Assembly: GCF_020991415.1 (NCBI RefSeq)
Contig: NZ_JAJMOY010000001.1
Location: 992,001 to 1,056,000 of the forward strand
Direction: 5' to 3'
Length of the DNA stretch: 64,000 nt
Source: Flavobacterium sp. ENC
GTDB lineage: Bacteria; Bacteroidota; Bacteroidia; Flavobacteriales; Flavobacteriaceae
The position numbers and the translations under genes are program-made. The notes below the pieces were generated by a model, which saw only the letters and a list, made by a program, of their open reading frames with translations, ran no database searches and had not been told where the DNA came from. Below are positions 62,101-64,000 of the stretch, in pieces. Numbering within the stretch: position 1 is the first letter of the stretch; every line of letters begins with the position of its first letter.

Positions 62101-63566
62101 ACCCACTATTATTAACAGACGGTTACAAAGTAGACCACAGAAGACAATATCCAATAGGCACAACACTAGTGTATTCTAACTGGACACCAAGAAAATCAAG
62201 AATTGAAGGGGTAGACGAAGTGGTGTTTTTCGGGTTGCAATATTTTATCAAAAAATATATCATCCATGATTTTGAAGCGTATTTCTTCAAACAGCCCAAA
62301 GAAGAAGTGGTGAAAAAATATGCCCGAAGAATCAATAATTACCTGGGTGAAAACCTGGTAGGAACCAAACATATTGAAGATTTACATGACTTAGGCTATA
62401 TTCCTATGGTTTTTAAAGCATTGCCGGAAGGTACCAGTGTGCCGATTCGCGTGCCAATGTTTACCATGTTCAATACACTTCCGGAGTTTTTCTGGCTGAC
62501 CAATTACTTTGAAACGTTGCTTTCTGCTGTCGTGTGGCTTCCTTGTAATTCTGCTACAATCGCAAAAGAGTATCGAAAAGTACTGGATAAATATGCTGAG
62601 GAAACCTCTTCAGTTCCGGAATTTGTAGACTGGCAGGCACATGATTTCTCTATGAGAGGTATGGGTGGAATCGAAGCTTCGGTAACGTCTGCAGCCGGAC
62701 ATTTATTGAGTTTTACAGGATCGGATACCATTCCGGCAATTGATTTTTTCGAAGAATATTACAACGCCAATTCAGATGTTGAATTAGTCGCGGGTTCCGT
62801 AGCAGCTACAGAGCACTCGGTAATGTGCATGGGAACTACGGAAGGGGAATATGAAACTTTCAAAAGATTGATTGCTGAAGTATATCCAAAAGGAATTGTT
62901 TCTATCGTTTCGGATACCTGGGATTTATGGAAAGTGCTAACCGATTATTTACCACGTTTAAAAGAAGATATTGTTGCAAGAGAAGGTAAAGTAGTTATTC
63001 GTCCTGATAGTGGTGATCCGGTTGATATTATCTGTGGAAATCCAAACGGAAAAACTGAACAGGAAAAGAAAGGTGTAATTGAGCTGCTTTGGGATGTTTT
63101 TGGAGGAACAGTTAATGCAAAAGGATATAAAGAGCTTGTGCCTCAAATTGGCGCTATTTACGGCGACAGTATTACGGTTGCCAGAGCTACTCAAATCTGC
63201 GAAAAATTAAAGTTAAAAGGTTTTGCATCAACGAATGTTGTTCTTGGAATAGGTTCCTTTACATATCAGTACAATACAAGGGATACTTTTGGTTTTGCCA
63301 TGAAAGCAACTTATGGTGAAGTAAACGGAGAGGGCAGAGCTATCTTCAAAGATCCGATTACGGATGACGGAACCAAAAAATCAGCTAAAGGTTTAATGAA
63401 AATCGATTTAGTTGACGGTGTATATCATTTAACAGATAATGTTTCGTGGGAAGAGGAGCAAAAAGGAGAACTTAAAGAGGTTTTCAGGGACGGGAAACTT
63501 TTGGTTGATCAGTCATTAAGTGATATCAGATCCCGTGTTAAAAGTCCAGTAAGTGTGACGCTATAA
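62097..63566 (+). CDS. Nicotinamide phosphoribosyltransferase-like protein (Nampt/Namat)
   Basis: 489 residues, the type II phosphoribosyltransferase family of Nampt. LLLTDGYKVDHRRQYPIGTT at the N-terminus, YSNWTPRKSR, GMGGIEASVTSAAGH, the catalytic His in VAATEHSVMCMG, VSDTWDLWKVL, RPDSGDPVDI (Asp/Arg pair) and IGAIYGDSITV are the family motifs. Nampt adds phosphoribose to nicotinamide, giving NMN. The related phage Namat joins nicotinamide to ADP-ribose pyrophosphate and makes NAD+ directly. Sitting with a Prs-like gene and several ADP-ribose-releasing enzymes makes the second role a serious option, but sequence by eye cannot decide. Last gene of the operon, followed by a strong terminator. 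Confidence 0.94.
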   Translation: MNPLLLTDGYKVDHRRQYPIGTTLVYSNWTPRKSRIEGVDEVVFFGLQYFIKKYIIHDFEAYFFKQPKEEVVKKYARRINNYLGENLVGTKHIEDLHDLGYIPMVFKALPEGTSVPIRVPMFTMFNTLPEFFWLTNYFETLLSAVVWLPCNSATIAKEYRKVLDKYAEETSSVPEFVDWQAHDFSMRGMGGIEASVTSAAGHLLSFTGSDTIPAIDFFEEYYNANSDVELVAGSVAATEHSVMCMGTTEGEYETFKRLIAEVYPKGIVSIVSDTWDLWKVLTDYLPRLKEDIVAREGKVVIRPDSGDPVDIICGNPNGKTEQEKKGVIELLWDVFGGTVNAKGYKELVPQIGAIYGDSITVARATQICEKLKLKGFASTNVVLGIGSFTYQYNTRDTFGFAMKATYGEVNGEGRAIFKDPITDDGTKKSAKGLMKIDLVDGVYHLTDNVSWEEEQKGELKEVFRDGKLLVDQSLSDIRSRVKSPVSVTL

Positions 63567-63571
63567 AAATC

Positions 63572-63605
63572 AAAAGCCTGAATTTAAAAAATTCAGGCTT
63601 TTTTT
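63572..63605. terminator. Terminator of the NAD-salvage operon
   Basis: AAAAGCCTGAATT (63572-63584) pairs perfectly with AATTCAGGCTTTT (63590-63602), loop 5, with a T tract. The opposite strand is flanked by A residues, so it can also stop the convergent partial gene at 63604. Confidence 0.92.
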
Positions 63606-64000
63606 ATTTAAGGAAATATTTTGTTTTAAATTCTTCAGCTTGTTTTGATTTAAGCCCAATCAAATCAATCCCATCTTGATAGTCGATTCTTTTTTCTTTT
63701 ATCAATTTTCCGATGAATAATTCAAAAAGGATAAATGATCGGTACTCTTCATTAATAAAGTTTAGGTGTTCTCTTTTATAAGGAATTTTTTCACTGGTAA
63801 TAATGTGAATTAAAGTTTCCTGTAATTTATCAAGATGGCGTTCTGAATTTAATTGAAAGTATTTTTCAACTTTAAATCCATTATGAGTAAATGATATTAA
63901 ATTTTCAACACCATTTGCATACATTGGCCCATATCTGTAATTTTTTGTTTTTTCCCCATAGAAAGAATTTCCGTAAATGACCAAATTTTCTAAAACTGAA
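63604..64000 (-). CDS. Unknown protein, 5' end outside the window
   Basis: The frame is open from the stop at 63604 to the right window edge (at least 131 residues); the TTG at 63982-63984 is inside it and is not a convincing start. Residues visible include ENLVIYGNSFYG, YRYGPMYANGVENLIS and a basic/acidic C-terminus ending EFKTKYFLK. No domain is recognised. It is convergent with the NAD-salvage operon, sharing its terminator. Confidence 0.6.
   Translation of the reverse strand, partial: SVLENLVIYGNSFYGEKTKNYRYGPMYANGVENLISFTHNGFKVEKYFQLNSERHLDKLQETLIHIITSEKIPYKREHLNFINEEYRSFILFELFIGKLIKEKRIDYQDGIDLIGLKSKQAEEFKTKYFLK

Noticed and set aside
63604..64000. ATPase (Walker A) in the partial gene at the right edge
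   Set aside because: The phrase ENLVIYGNSFYG resembles the lead-in to a P-loop, but the GxxxxGK[ST] pattern is absent.

Overview
The window is a chromosomal segment of a Bacteroidota bacterium, most likely a Flavobacterium or close relative. The evidence is the low-GC, A/T-rich intergenic DNA, promoter elements of the Bacteroidota type (TTG, 19-20 bases, then TAnnTTTG), SusC/SusD pairs, a type IX secretion sorting domain, and protein sequences close to flavobacterial bioB, ribF, lepA, pheS and gpsA. No rRNA, tRNA, insertion sequence, integrase or CRISPR array was seen.

Layout. (1) 1-19332 is mostly housekeeping: a cupin-like fragment, bioB, a small membrane protein, ribF, a secreted metzincin protease, a ComF-type protein, glyQS, a LytTR regulator with an unusual receiver, a TPR-type histidine kinase with its response regulator, thiL, a DinB-like protein, a WYL regulator, lepA, and two tandem Nudix-derived regulators. 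(2) 19726-41570 is a polysaccharide utilisation locus on the + strand: xylB, xylA, SusC, SusD, a surface glycan-binding lipoprotein, GH2, GH39, GH3, BACON-GH5, an SGNH acetylesterase with an inserted jelly roll, and GH95. This set fits fucosylated, acetylated xyloglucan, although no GH31 alpha-xylosidase is present here. The two Nudix-type regulators lie divergent to it, and a promoter with an operator-like palindrome lies just before xylB. (3) 41575-42470 is a striking satellite of six ~142-bp units, each carrying two palindromes. (4) 42482-50747 is again mostly housekeeping: a CvpA-like protein, pheS, gpsA, and an aldehyde/carbonyl detoxification group (alcohol dehydrogenase, DJ-1/Hsp31-like protein, LysR regulator).

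(5) 50863-63566 is the most interesting part. An NrtR-type regulator with an intact Nudix box is followed by an M48-type metalloprotease and a 1801-residue fusion (degenerate kinase-like region, DUF4011, SF1 helicase, endonuclease-like domain, WGR domain). After a promoter flanked and overlapped by two 21-bp palindromic operators comes a tightly packed seven-gene operon: a short PRPP-synthetase-like protein, a NADAR protein, a small ADP-ribosylation-associated protein (frameshifted here), a macrodomain protein, a KptA/Tpt1 phosphotransferase, an ADP-ribosylglycohydrolase, and a nicotinamide phosphoribosyltransferase-like protein. Read together, the operon could strip ADP-ribose from DNA, RNA and protein and rebuild NAD+ from ADP-ribose and nicotinamide, under control of an ADP-ribose-sensing NrtR. 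The adjacent helicase-nuclease-WGR protein would act as a DNA-damage or phage effector. The functional link is inference. The gene content, the overlaps and the operators are seen directly.

Positions, reading frames and motifs were worked out by eye. No database search, structure prediction or composition statistic was run.
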